Shown here: one piece after another, positions 42,715-50,473 of the stretch
Layout of the letters: every line of letters starts with the position of its first letter
Numbering within the stretch: position 1 is the first letter of the stretch
Assembly: GCA_903938815.1 (NCBI GenBank)
Contig: CAJAES010000072.1
Location: 100,883-164,882 of the forward strand
Direction: 5' to 3'
Length of the DNA: 64,000 bases
Source of the DNA: an uncultured beta proteobacterium
Lineage (GTDB): Bacteria > Pseudomonadota > Gammaproteobacteria > Burkholderiales > Burkholderiaceae_C
The notes under the pieces: generated by a model
Told to the model about the DNA's origin: nothing
What the model saw: only the letters and a program-made list of their open reading frames with translations
The model's database searches: none
Position numbers and translations under genes: made by a program

Positions 42715-43329
42715 TCAGCACCACTTCGGCCGCGCGCGCGGCACGTTCGCGGTATGGCCGCGCCATGCGGCCAAGCCCTTCGCGGCCACTGCGCGCTCGA
42801 ACTCGTCGAACGCCAGTTGGGCGCCGGGCGGGTCCGACAGCGGGCCGGGCGCGCGCTTGAGGCGAAACCGCGCCCCGGAAACGATGGCGTCCAAGTGCTG
42901 TTCGAACAGCGCATCCGGGATGCCCGTTGCCGTCAGGCTGGGCATCAGCGTGGCCTGCACGCGCAGCCGCGTGCCGGCAGCCAGCTCGCGCAGCGTCGTC
43001 AGGCTTCGCCGGTCGGCGCTGACGAGTGCGTGGTCTGCGCCCGGCACGGTCGCCGGGTCTGCGGGCAGCAGGCGGTGAATCTGTACTTCGATGGGGCGGT
43101 CATCGGCCGTCGCCTGCTCGATGCGAACGATCTCTGCGCCGCTGGGCAGCGCGATCAGGTACTCGCGCTCGCCGGCCGTGGTCGCGATCTCGTCGAGCCA
43201 CTGCACCCAGGCTCGCGTGCGGCGAAAGAACTCCGCCGCCGCGCCGCGCAGCTCCTGCTCCAGCATCGGATCGGGGCAGCCCGGCACGAACACCAGAACA
43301 TGAGGCTGAAAGTCTGCCCAGGTTGCCAC
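42715..43329 (-). CDS. Phage head-tail connector protein
   Basis: 204 residues, GTG start (MATWADFQPHVLVFVPGCPDPMLEQELRGAAAEFFRRTRAWVQWLDE). The pattern of a helical first half (residues 20-50) followed by ADHALVSADRRSLTTLRELAAGTRLRV and ALFEQHLDAIVSGARFRLKRAPG recurs in short-tailed phages at this location. Likely part of the adaptor ring. No catalytic motif. Confidence 0.7.
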   Translation of the reverse strand: MATWADFQPHVLVFVPGCPDPMLEQELRGAAAEFFRRTRAWVQWLDEIATTAGEREYLIALPSGAEIVRIEQATADDRPIEVQIHRLLPADPATVPGADHALVSADRRSLTTLRELAAGTRLRVQATLMPSLTATGIPDALFEQHLDAIVSGARFRLKRAPGPLSDPPGAQLAFDEFERAVAAKGLAAWRGHTANVPRARPKWC

Positions 43330-43356
43330 GGTGCGCGCTCCGTACGGTTGCTGGTG

Positions 43357-43734
43357 TCAGCGTTCGGCCGGCGCGGCGCGCGGCTTCCTGGCGCGCGCAG
43401 GCGACGGGGGCGTGTTGGCCTCCACCGGCAGCGCGGCAGCACCCTGCGGGTCGTCAGCATCGCCAGCATCGTCGTCGGCGTCGCCGTTGCCCTCGGCGTC
43501 GGCGTCGGCGTCGTCGGCCTGGCCCAGCATCGACAGAGCCGCGCCGTAGTCGTCCGGGTTGGCCGGATAGAACTGCTCCGTTGCCAGCAGCGCCGCCACG
43601 GAATCCGGGTCGTCCACGTCGCAGGACGGCTCCGCTTCGCCTTCAGCGACGCGAAACACCCACGGCTGCCCATCCGGGCCCGCAGCCCGAACCGTGCCAT
43701 CGCGGCGCAGCGGGATCGAGGTCAACAGTTTCAT
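43357..43734 (-). CDS. Phage protein with acidic linker, unknown
   Basis: 125 residues from the ATG of MKLLTSIPLRRDGTVR, which has GGAG 9 nt upstream; an ATG 15 bp earlier lies against a terminator hairpin. A small N-terminal beta domain (TVRAAGPDGQPWVFRVAEGEAEPSCDVDDPDSVAALLATEQFYP) is followed by an Asp/Ala-rich stretch (DDADADAEGNGDADDDAGDADD) and a basic end (PARARKPRAAPAER). First gene after the terminator that follows the capsid genes. Confidence 0.65.
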   Translation of the reverse strand: MKLLTSIPLRRDGTVRAAGPDGQPWVFRVAEGEAEPSCDVDDPDSVAALLATEQFYPANPDDYGAALSMLGQADDADADAEGNGDADDDAGDADDPQGAAALPVEANTPPSPARARKPRAAPAER

Positions 43735-43750
43735 CGTCGGGTACTCCATG

Positions 43751-43782
43751 AAAAATGGGGAGGGGAAGTCACCCCCCTCCCC
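43751..43782 (-). terminator. Intrinsic terminator after the capsid genes
   Basis: Minus strand: GGGGAGGGG, an 8-nt loop, CCCCTCCCC, then ATTTTT. A 9-bp all-G:C/A:T stem followed by a T run. It lies between the decoration-type protein (stop at 43,815) and the next gene (start 43,734), inside the leftward structural block. Confidence 0.8.
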
Positions 43783-43814
43783 AAGGCTTGCGCCCTACCC
43801 CAACCGGGTCAGGC

Positions 43815-44261
43815 TCAGACGGCGCGGTACAGCAGCGTCAGGCCCAGCGCGCCCGCAGCCTTGGTGGCGGCGGCGGCAGTGAACTTCACGCCCAGGCGCC
43901 GATCGCTGGCGGAGGCCGTCACGCGCAGCAGTTCCTTGGTCACGACGGCCGAAGCCGTGCCGTCGCGGCTGGACTGGATGCCGGTCGCCAGCACCGTGGC
44001 AAGGTCGGTGTCGGCATCGTTCATGAAGCCCACGGACGCCGTGATCGTCGGAGACGCATTGGTGTCGAGGTCATCGCTGTCGTAGACCAGGCCCACCGGC
44101 ACGCAGCCGGCCGGCAGGATCAGCACAGAGCCAGCGTCGTTGGCGTCCAGATCGGCCGCCACCAGGCTGACCTCGGCGCGCACCGCGACCACTTCGCTGC
44201 CGGCCGGAAACAGCACGGGCTTGCGCCCGGTCAGGAAATCGTTCGAGTTCGTGAACGGCAT
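43815..44261 (-). CDS. Head decoration-type protein
   Basis: 148 residues: PFTNSNDFLTGRKPVLFPAGSEVVAVRAEVSLVAADLDANDAGSVLILPAGCVPVGLVYDSDDLD. Thr/Ala/Val-rich and beta-like, no charged coils. Sits 27 bp after the major capsid gene with its own SD (GGAG, 7 nt), the usual place for a decoration or capsid-stabilising protein. Gene-order evidence mainly. Confidence 0.7.
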   Translation of the reverse strand: MPFTNSNDFLTGRKPVLFPAGSEVVAVRAEVSLVAADLDANDAGSVLILPAGCVPVGLVYDSDDLDTNASPTITASVGFMNDADTDLATVLATGIQSSRDGTASAVVTKELLRVTASASDRRLGVKFTAAAATKAAGALGLTLLYRAV

Positions 44262-44288
44262 ATGGTTGCTCCTTGGTTGCCGTGTCGA

Positions 44289-45407
44289 TCAGCGGTTGGC
44301 CGCAGCGGTGTCGAGGCTGAAGGCCCCGAAGTCCTGCGCGCCCGTGCCGTCGTGCGTGAACGTCACCTTCTTGATGCCGAAGATGCTCGACGTGGTGATG
44401 ACCACCTTGTCGCCGTTGTCGCGGGTTTCCTCGTGCCAGTCGAAGCGCATGTTCGTGCCCGGCGAACCGAAGGCCATCACACCGGCCTGCGAGCCCAGGA
44501 ACAGCGCACGCGCTGCTTCCACGTTGGAGCCCGCGCCAGCGTTGTTGAAGCGGATCACGTTGCGGTGCGAGTGCAGGATCACGCCGCGGTACATGCCCAG
44601 GCTGCCCTTGAACATCGGGTTGTTGCGGCCCTCGGCGCCGGCTGCTGCCTTCTGGATGTCCAGCCACTGGCCGGTGCCGGTGTCGGCGCGCAGGTCATCC
44701 TCCTGAAACGTGTGCATCACGCAGCAGAAGGTTTCGTTGCCGTCGATCTTGCAGGGCTGCAGGACCGGGATGTTCGTCGCGCCGCCGCCCTGGCTGTCGG
44801 CCTTGGTCTTGGCGCGGTCGATCATCCGCAGGTTGAACTTGTCGCTCGTGTCCAGGTTGTTGTACGCCGTCGCGTCGCCGCCGAACAGGCGGTGGTTGCT
44901 GTCAGGCGTCACCAGGCCGTTGTTGGCGCGGCCGGCGTACTCCAACGGCAGCAGGAAGTTCGGGTTCACGCCGCGCGCGCCGGACAGATAGATGAACAGC
45001 AGTTCGTCCATCAGTCGCGCCCACCAGCTCGACTGCTGGCGCTTGGCCTTCTCGCGCAGGTCATGCAGCGTGCGCTTGCGGGTCATGCGCCCGCCCGTGT
45101 TCACGCCACACCGAGCCTGGTCGATGTAGATCTGGTCGGTGTAGAACTTCTGGGCCTCTTCCTTGCCCTCCAGAATGTCCTCGCCCTCCACGGGCGCCAT
45201 CTTCAGCTCGGCCAGCAGGTCGTAGCTGATCTGCTCGCCTGCGTCCGACTGCAGATCGGTCAGGATCTGGATCGGCACCTCGGCCTCGGAGCCCCGCGCC
45301 ATGAAGCGCTGGTTGAAGTAGGACTTGTGGCTGGTGTCGTAGGCCATCAGGCCACTCCAGCGCTTGACAGCCTTGGCGTCGTTGACGCCGACAATGGTGC
45401 GAGCCAT
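44289..45407 (-). CDS. Major capsid protein, N4-gp56 family
   Basis: 372 residues with the N4-gp56/DUF4043 pattern: AVKRWSGLMAYDTSHKSYFNQRFMARG near 13-38, QILTDLQSDAGEQISYDLLAEL near 46-67, and SSWWARLMDELLFIYLSGARG near 125-145, ending with SIFGIKKVTFTHDGTGAQDFGAF. HK97-fold shell protein by family. SD AAGGAG lies 10 nt before the ATG. Upstream leader is 93 nt after the csrA-like stop and carries the phage motif and a small hairpin. Highest expression of the block expected here. Confidence 0.9.
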   Translation of the reverse strand: MARTIVGVNDAKAVKRWSGLMAYDTSHKSYFNQRFMARGSEAEVPIQILTDLQSDAGEQISYDLLAELKMAPVEGEDILEGKEEAQKFYTDQIYIDQARCGVNTGGRMTRKRTLHDLREKAKRQQSSWWARLMDELLFIYLSGARGVNPNFLLPLEYAGRANNGLVTPDSNHRLFGGDATAYNNLDTSDKFNLRMIDRAKTKADSQGGGATNIPVLQPCKIDGNETFCCVMHTFQEDDLRADTGTGQWLDIQKAAAGAEGRNNPMFKGSLGMYRGVILHSHRNVIRFNNAGAGSNVEAARALFLGSQAGVMAFGSPGTNMRFDWHEETRDNGDKVVITTSSIFGIKKVTFTHDGTGAQDFGAFSLDTAAANR

Positions 45408-45434
45408 AGAGAACGCTCTCCTTCAGGTGTTGAC

Positions 45435-45447
45435 CTCGAAGAGCACC
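45435..45447 (-). promoter_or_regulatory. Hairpin in the capsid leader
   Basis: Minus strand AAGAG-GTG-CTCTT, a perfect 5-bp stem with a 3-nt loop, lies about 30 nt before the capsid ATG and upstream of its AAGGAG ribosome site. It could present or mask the SD; noted because a CsrA-like protein is encoded immediately upstream. Confidence 0.35.
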
Positions 45448-45480
45448 TCTTGCGCTCAATCACGATTTGCAGTTGTCAGA

Positions 45481-45492
45481 CTGCCATGCTTG
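45481..45492 (-). promoter_or_regulatory. Phage motif copy 3a, upstream of the capsid gene
   Basis: Minus-strand CAAGCATGGCAG followed by TCTGAC; lies in the gap between the csrA-like gene and the capsid gene, 73 bp before the capsid ATG. Confidence 0.6.
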
Positions 45493-45500
45493 TATCGACA

Positions 45501-45698
45501 TCAAGCCATGCTTGGCACGGCTTTGGTTGAACGACGCTCGATCTTCACGTCACGGGGTGCCGTCACGCGCAGCCGGGCCAACTGGCCCGACTTCTGCACA
45601 AGCTCCACCGTCACGGCCCCGTCCACCACCAGGCGCTCGCCCGGGCGCACGTCGATGACGAGGCTGGACGTTTCGGTGTCAGGGGCCGGGTGCGGCAT
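45501..45698 (-). CDS. CsrA-like RNA-binding protein of phage origin
   Basis: 65 residues. Residues 12-58 align without gaps to E. coli CsrA 1-47 from memory: Arg18 with CsrA Arg7, Gly20-Glu21 with Gly9-Glu10, VTV at 29-31, Gly38 with Gly27, Arg42 with Arg31, Ala47-Pro48, Val51, and Arg55 with the key RNA-binding Arg44. It has a ten-residue N-terminal extension and a short tail. CsrA dimers bind GGA motifs in mRNA leaders and block or stabilise translation. ATG overlaps the scaffold stop by one base (TGATG), so it is made together with scaffold, just before the capsid gene. Probably tunes phage structural translation or host metabolism; which one is open. Confidence 0.75.
   Translation of the reverse strand: MPHPAPDTETSSLVIDVRPGERLVVDGAVTVELVQKSGQLARLRVTAPRDVKIERRSTKAVPSMA
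45505..45515 (-). promoter_or_regulatory. Phage motif copy 3b, overlapping the csrA-like gene end
   Basis: Minus-strand CCAAGCATGGC, 22 bp from copy 3a in the same orientation and about two helical turns away. It overlaps the last codons of the csrA-like gene (Pro-Ser-Met-Ala). With the following TTG it forms a small palindrome CAAGC-ATG-GCTTG. Confidence 0.5.
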
Positions 45699-46609
45699 CA
45701 GCGGGCCCTGGCGAACTTCTCGCGTTGCGCCGGGGTCATGCGGGAGATCGCCGACTCGAGCGCATCGCCCTCCAGCGCATCGACATCGGCAAACTCGCTG
45801 CCCACATCACCCGGGCCGTCGCTGCCAGGAACCTGCGCCAGCGTACGCGGCGCGGCGGAGGGGTCCACCCTGCGGCGCGCAGTCGCATCCGCCACCGGGT
45901 CGGCGCGGGGCGGCTCCGGAGTCGTCAGGCCATGCAGAGCGCGCACGCGGCGGTCGGCCTCGGCCAGGAACCATTCGGCCGGCTTGTTCGCAAGCTCCGG
46001 GCGCGCCGCCAGCGTCTTCACGAACAAGTCCAGATCGCCCATCTTCTCCGCGTCGGTGCGGTAGTTGGGCCCGCCGGCCAGGGTCGTGGCGTCGAGGAAC
46101 GTGTTGACCGTCGAGCGCCACTGCTGCTCGGCCGTCTGCGCCGTCATCTCCTGGCTGATCTCGGCTTTCGTGCGCGCGATCGTCAGCGCCTCGCGCTCGG
46201 TCAGCAGCGTGGAGCGCTGCGCCTCGAACTCGTCGAACTCGATCTCGCCGGAGCGGAACTGGCGCTTGATCTCGGCCTCGCGGTCGGCCAGATCCTGCAC
46301 CTTCGCGTCGTAGTCGGCAGGCAGTCGCGCGTCGTAGCGCGGTCCACCGTCCGGTCTGGCATCCGCTGGGCCGGAGTCGGTTGCGGCTGCGGCTGCGGGG
46401 GCGGCTGCGGGGGCGGGGACCGGAGCCTGCGCCGCACCGTCGTCGCCATCGTCATCGTCATCGTCGCCATCGTCATCCTCGACGCCATCGGCGGAGTCCG
46501 CCAGGCGCTGCATCGCCTGCAGCTCGTCGGGGCTCATGTCGGGGCTCTCGATGGCCGCACGTTCCTCGGGGGTCAAAGTGGCCAGGGCGTCGGCGTCCAG
46601 CGTACTCAT
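45698..46609 (-). CDS. Capsid scaffolding protein
   Basis: 303 residues, strongly charged: an acidic run (VEDDDGDDDDDDGDDG about 43-58), a Pro/Ala linker, then coiled-coil-like helices (QDLADREAEIKRQFRSGEIEFDEFEAQRSTLLTEREALTIARTKAEI) and a Gln/Arg C-terminus (ISRMTPAQREKFARAR). Composition and place directly before the capsid gene are those of scaffolds in N4-gp56 phages. SD AAGGA 9 nt before ATG. Not seen in finished particles in relatives; assists prohead assembly. Confidence 0.85.
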   Translation of the reverse strand: MSTLDADALATLTPEERAAIESPDMSPDELQAMQRLADSADGVEDDDGDDDDDDGDDGAAQAPVPAPAAAPAAAAATDSGPADARPDGGPRYDARLPADYDAKVQDLADREAEIKRQFRSGEIEFDEFEAQRSTLLTEREALTIARTKAEISQEMTAQTAEQQWRSTVNTFLDATTLAGGPNYRTDAEKMGDLDLFVKTLAARPELANKPAEWFLAEADRRVRALHGLTTPEPPRADPVADATARRRVDPSAAPRTLAQVPGSDGPGDVGSEFADVDALEGDALESAISRMTPAQREKFARAR

Positions 46610-46646
46610 GCGCGCTTCCTTTCAGTGGGGGGTGTGGTGGGTCGGG

Positions 46647-46703
46647 TCAGTCCGCGTCGTCGGATGCCACCTTGGCGACGGCCATGCTGCGCTTCGTCGC
46701 CAT
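46647..46703 (-). CDS. Possible 18-codon leader ORF before the scaffold gene
   Basis: MATKRSMAVAKVASDDAD, with GGAG 6 nt before the ATG, ending 38 bp before the scaffold start. It lies in the 123-bp leader between phage motif copy 4 and the scaffold gene. Could be a leader peptide or chance. Confidence 0.35.
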   Translation of the reverse strand: MATKRSMAVAKVASDDAD

Positions 46704-46732
46704 GCGGCTCTCCAGTTGCGAACGCCGGCAGG

Positions 46733-46744
46733 CTGCCATGCTTG
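46733..46744 (-). promoter_or_regulatory. Phage motif copy 4, upstream of scaffold-csrA-capsid block
   Basis: Minus-strand CAAGCATGGCAG, one base, CTGCCGGCGTTC. It begins seven bases after the stop of the 140-residue gene and precedes the scaffold gene by 123 bp. Nearly identical to copy 1. Confidence 0.6.
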
Positions 46745-46751
46745 GGACGAA

Positions 46752-47174
46752 TCACAGGTCCGCCAGCAGCAAGAGCAGCGCCTCCTCATCGTCCCGGCGT
46801 CGGGCTTCGCGCGCACGCTGGGCAGCGCCTGGCAGCAGCGGCGCGGCCGCAGCCACGTCGAGCGCCACGGTTGCGGCTGCAGCGGGGCGATCAACATCAC
46901 GGACCGGCGAAGGCGCCACCGCAGCCCCAGCCTCCGGCCTGGCCTCCTCGCGCTGCGCCCGATCCGGCGGCACTCGGGCGTCGGCGCGCTGCGCGGCTTC
47001 GATTGCCTCCCACTTGGCATCGACCAGCGCGCGAAGCTCGTCGTCGGTTTCCGCGTATCGCGCACGACCGCTGCCGACTGCCGCGCCAGGCGGCACCACC
47101 TGCTCGTCGGCGCCGGTCAGCGCCCAGGAGCGCGGCGAGAAGGAGCGCGGCGCAAAGCTGCTACGGCTGAACAC
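46752..47174 (-). CDS. Phage protein, Ala/Arg-rich, unknown
   Basis: 140 residues from a GTG (VFSRSSFAPRSFSPRSW) that follows GAGG by 5 nt and overlaps the stop of the tail-spike gene; a TTG 39 bp upstream is an alternative. Contains ALVDAKWEAIEAAQRADARVPPDRAQREEARPE and a C-terminal REARRRDDEEALLLLLADL. Helical and charged. No family recognised; last gene before motif copy 4, so end of the lysis/receptor-binding transcript. Confidence 0.6.
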   Translation of the reverse strand: MFSRSSFAPRSFSPRSWALTGADEQVVPPGAAVGSGRARYAETDDELRALVDAKWEAIEAAQRADARVPPDRAQREEARPEAGAAVAPSPVRDVDRPAAAATVALDVAAAAPLLPGAAQRAREARRRDDEEALLLLLADL

Positions 47175-50154
47175 CAGCGCCTCGCCACGGGTTGGGCTCG
47201 GAGCCGTCGCCAACCACTTGCGCCGAGTTCATCAGGCGCACGTCCACCGGAACCGGCGTGCCGGCCTCAAGGTTGCTGCGCACCGCAGCAGCTATCTGCG
47301 TATCGGTGGCGAGGCCGGAAACATCCGGGAGATCGGACACGCCAGCCGGATCGGCCGGGAGAGCGTCGGTTTTGGCCTTGATGCCAGCAACTGATCCACC
47401 GGCCCGCTCGATGTCAGCGCGGATTGCAGCCACCAGCGCGATCTCGTCTACGTTCTGGTTGCCTATCGCATTGACGATTGCATTGATAAGCTGCTGCCCA
47501 TCGCCATCATTGAGCAATGCCGCTTCGACCTCAGTGGCCACGGCAGCACGCTCGGCCGTTGTGAGGGCGTAACCGGCCTTGTCATCGACCGCCTTTGCCA
47601 CGGCTTCGACGTAGCCGCCAGTGATTGCGAGCATGTCCGTCTTGGCTTTGATTTCGGCGATGCCGAGGTTGTCGGGCTCGACCGCGTTGCGGCTGGACAC
47701 GGCAGCATCAAGGTTGTCGAGCCTTGCCGCCCGCGCCGTGGTCAAGCCCTGCGCCGTCAGACCTGACTGCACGGCGGCTGGCACTTGGCTGATGTCGCCC
47801 GTGATGACGGGGGAGGCGGTGCTGACGATGGTGGTGTAGACCTGATCGGGCGCAGCAAAGATTGGCCCGCCCGTGGTGTCGATGAGTGACTGTGTGGTGT
47901 TGTCCGCCGCGCTGCGGCCCCAGCCGCCGCTGATGACCAGAGGCACGACAGGCGACGACACGTTCTTGATCTTCCATGCGCCCTCGAACACGTAATTTGC
48001 AGAGTCAAGCGCCGTGGTGATCCGGCCCTCGTCCACAATGCCCGCCGACGTGGCGAGCCAATAGACCTCGTAGGCGTACAGCGCGCCCCACTCAATCGCG
48101 CCCGTGGTGACCTCGATCAACAGGGCCACGTCGTTGATGGTGATGCCTGCGACGGTTGAACCGTCCTGTGCCCGGGTGTTGTAGACCGTGTCGTCCTGCT
48201 GGTTGAGCCGGTAGCCCAGCGCCGGTGCAGCATAGGTCGAAGTGCCGATCACCTCATCGACAAACAGTTTGGCCGTGGTCCCAGACTGATACGCCGCCCG
48301 CACACGGATGTCCCTGTCTGCCACGTAATCAACCGTGTCTATCCAAGCGTACGGCCACGAGGAAGGCGTTCCCAGATACAGGGTGATCGGTGCTTCTGGG
48401 TTAGTCACGTCTTGGATCAGCAGCAGTGTTCCAGCCACACCGTTTGACACTGTGACGGACTGCAGGACAGGCGGTGCCACCGTGCCATTGGCATCGGTGC
48501 GGGTGCCGACAAACTGCGCCCCGTTGGCAAGCGTGATGATGCCCGTGGTTGTCATGTCCCCGGTGTAGATGCTGGCCTTGATCGTGATGGTGTTGCCAGA
48601 CAGGGCGAAAGCTTCCGCCGCCGTGGCGTCGATGATCACGTTGTAGCTGCCCGCGTCGATCAAGGTGCCGGATCGGGCCAGGCCGATGTCCGTCTTGATG
48701 TTGGCGGCAAGGCTCAGGAAATACTGATAGCGGTCGTAGAACTTGGCGCTGTTTTCAATCGCGGTGTAGGCGGCGACCGTGGCGGCGTCTGTTTGAGTGA
48801 TTGCCGCGTCCACGGAGATGATCAGCGTCTCGGTGGCGTTGTTGGCGTAACTGCGCGCGCCGCCCGCTTCAAGGTAGCCGTATTTGCGGGCGCGCACCGT
48901 CCAAGGGCCGTATTGCGTGGCCCCGTCTTTCTTGATGCGCTCCGCAACCACCAGCCCCGACTGTCCCGCCACCGCCGGATGTGGATTGGCGTAGTTACCG
49001 CTGCCGTCCGTGGTGATGGTCAGGCTGTTGATCGGGACGCCGGTCGTGGTGTTGACGCCCTCGAACCATGCGGCGTTGCCAGCGTTACCCCAAAGGCCGA
49101 TAAGGACCGAGGCAAGGGCGCTGCCGTCAGGCTGGCGTGTCCGCACGTTGACCGTGCGCCCGGTGTAGAAGCCTGATCCCTCTTTAATGCCGCCCGACCA
49201 ATAACTTGCGGCGAATGTGTCTGCGAAGGCGGGCGCGCTGGTATTCCAAAAATAGGTGCCTTCTTTGCTTGCGGTGTTCCAGACCCAATAAGGGCGACTG
49301 AAAACCGCGTCGGGGGGAATACCCTCAAAGGTCAGGCCGACGTAGTGCGAGTCCGTTCCTGCGCCGTTGTCGCCAGAGATGACGAACGAGTTTTCAATAA
49401 ACGACAGGTCTCCGAGAGTGGGCGCAATCGCGCTCTTGATCCAGAACGGCTTGGTGTTAACCGCACATCGTTCAATGCGATCGGCTGAGCGAGCTACCAC
49501 ATAGATGTTGTTAAAGTAGCAGTCTCGGAAGTCCAACCCCTGCGATGTGATCGCATTGTTGATGCGGTAGTTGCCAGTACTGGGAAGTGCTGCAATGTTG
49601 ACCCGATACCACCGCACTTGACCAGCGAGCGCGTAATCGTTGAACGCACCAGCGGTCGCCGCATACGCCAACTCAACCGCCCCGCCTTGAGCCGCCGTCC
49701 CACTCGAAAGCAGCCGCCCCTGCTGCCACAGCGAACCTGCCTCCGTAGAAAGCACCGGAACGGATACCGTGAACCGCACATGCTCGTTGATCGAGCCGAT
49801 AAAGCCGCCAGCCGAGAGCGTGAGGTTGTTGGGCACCAGATAGAAGCTGGCGCTCGACACGGTGACACTGGCCATTGCCGCGTCGATGTCGGCCCATGTG
49901 TAGCCGATGGAGAACGTGCTGCCCGATGCGGGGCTTACGTCCCATGCAGGCTCCACGGTCAGCGTCGTGGTCGTGGCCGCGCGGATGAAGCGCGATTGTC
50001 CAGCCCCGGTGCCGCCCGTGATCCAGACGATGCGGTTAGCCCATGCCGTCGAGAACCCCGATCCCGTCAGGGTCGTCGCAGACCCGCCCGTGGCGGTGCC
50101 AGACGCGAAGCCGCTGCTAATGACGATGGTTGAGCCGCTTAGTGCAATCGGCAT
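47161..50154 (-). CDS. Large tail spike/fibre-type receptor-binding protein
   Basis: 997 residues. The first 150 residues (MPIALSGSTIVISSGFASGTATGGSATTLTGSGFSTAWANRIVWITGG) look like a particle-binding beta domain; the middle is a right-handed beta-helix style sequence (NNAITSQGLDFRDCYFNNIYVVARSADRIERCAVNTKP, FIENSFVISGDNGAG about 205-275). The C-terminal third contains repeats of IAEIKAKTDMLAITGG and GIKAKTDALPADPAG, a motif common in long phage fibre stalks. SD GAGG 8 nt before ATG. Visibly richer in A/T than the flanking genes, as expected of an exchanged receptor-binding module. Enzymatic activity cannot be judged. Confidence 0.82.
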   Translation of the reverse strand: MPIALSGSTIVISSGFASGTATGGSATTLTGSGFSTAWANRIVWITGGTGAGQSRFIRAATTTTLTVEPAWDVSPASGSTFSIGYTWADIDAAMASVTVSSASFYLVPNNLTLSAGGFIGSINEHVRFTVSVPVLSTEAGSLWQQGRLLSSGTAAQGGAVELAYAATAGAFNDYALAGQVRWYRVNIAALPSTGNYRINNAITSQGLDFRDCYFNNIYVVARSADRIERCAVNTKPFWIKSAIAPTLGDLSFIENSFVISGDNGAGTDSHYVGLTFEGIPPDAVFSRPYWVWNTASKEGTYFWNTSAPAFADTFAASYWSGGIKEGSGFYTGRTVNVRTRQPDGSALASVLIGLWGNAGNAAWFEGVNTTTGVPINSLTITTDGSGNYANPHPAVAGQSGLVVAERIKKDGATQYGPWTVRARKYGYLEAGGARSYANNATETLIISVDAAITQTDAATVAAYTAIENSAKFYDRYQYFLSLAANIKTDIGLARSGTLIDAGSYNVIIDATAAEAFALSGNTITIKASIYTGDMTTTGIITLANGAQFVGTRTDANGTVAPPVLQSVTVSNGVAGTLLLIQDVTNPEAPITLYLGTPSSWPYAWIDTVDYVADRDIRVRAAYQSGTTAKLFVDEVIGTSTYAAPALGYRLNQQDDTVYNTRAQDGSTVAGITINDVALLIEVTTGAIEWGALYAYEVYWLATSAGIVDEGRITTALDSANYVFEGAWKIKNVSSPVVPLVISGGWGRSAADNTTQSLIDTTGGPIFAAPDQVYTTIVSTASPVITGDISQVPAAVQSGLTAQGLTTARAARLDNLDAAVSSRNAVEPDNLGIAEIKAKTDMLAITGGYVEAVAKAVDDKAGYALTTAERAAVATEVEAALLNDGDGQQLINAIVNAIGNQNVDEIALVAAIRADIERAGGSVAGIKAKTDALPADPAGVSDLPDVSGLATDTQIAAAVRSNLEAGTPVPVDVRLMNSAQVVGDGSEPNPWRGAGVQP

Positions 50155-50158
50155 TGGG

Positions 50159-50470
50159 TCAGCCTCTTGCTGCCATCAGGCCGCTCAGAACGCCGCCCGT
50201 GAATGTGGTGTGGAAAGCGTCCTGCACCGGCACGTTGCCGGTCGACGCATCGAACGGCAACTCCCATACCTTGGTGCCGTCGATCAGGAACTCGCCGCCG
50301 AGCGCGCTAGACAGCGTGACCGAGCCGAACACCGCAGCCTGCTGGCCCCAGCGCACGTCGGAGTCGACGGTGACCGACCCGCCATTGATGATGATGGCCT
50401 CGTCGTTGAGCAGGCCGCCGATGGCGGCGTCGTCGTAGTTGCTGGTGGTGGAGACGGTGATGCTGCTCAT
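50159..50470 (-). CDS. Small phage virion protein, unknown
   Basis: 103 residues, MSSITVSTTSNYDDAAIGGLLNDEAIIINGGSVTVDSDVRWGQQAAVFGSVTLSS: a beta-strand-rich domain with the INGGSVTVDSDVRW motif often found as a repeated module beside spike genes. Same TGACCCA context before its ATG as the spike gene. Likely a tail-associated cofactor; inference. Confidence 0.6.
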   Translation of the reverse strand: MSSITVSTTSNYDDAAIGGLLNDEAIIINGGSVTVDSDVRWGQQAAVFGSVTLSSALGGEFLIDGTKVWELPFDASTGNVPVQDAFHTTFTGGVLSGLMAARG

Positions 50471-50473
50471 GGG

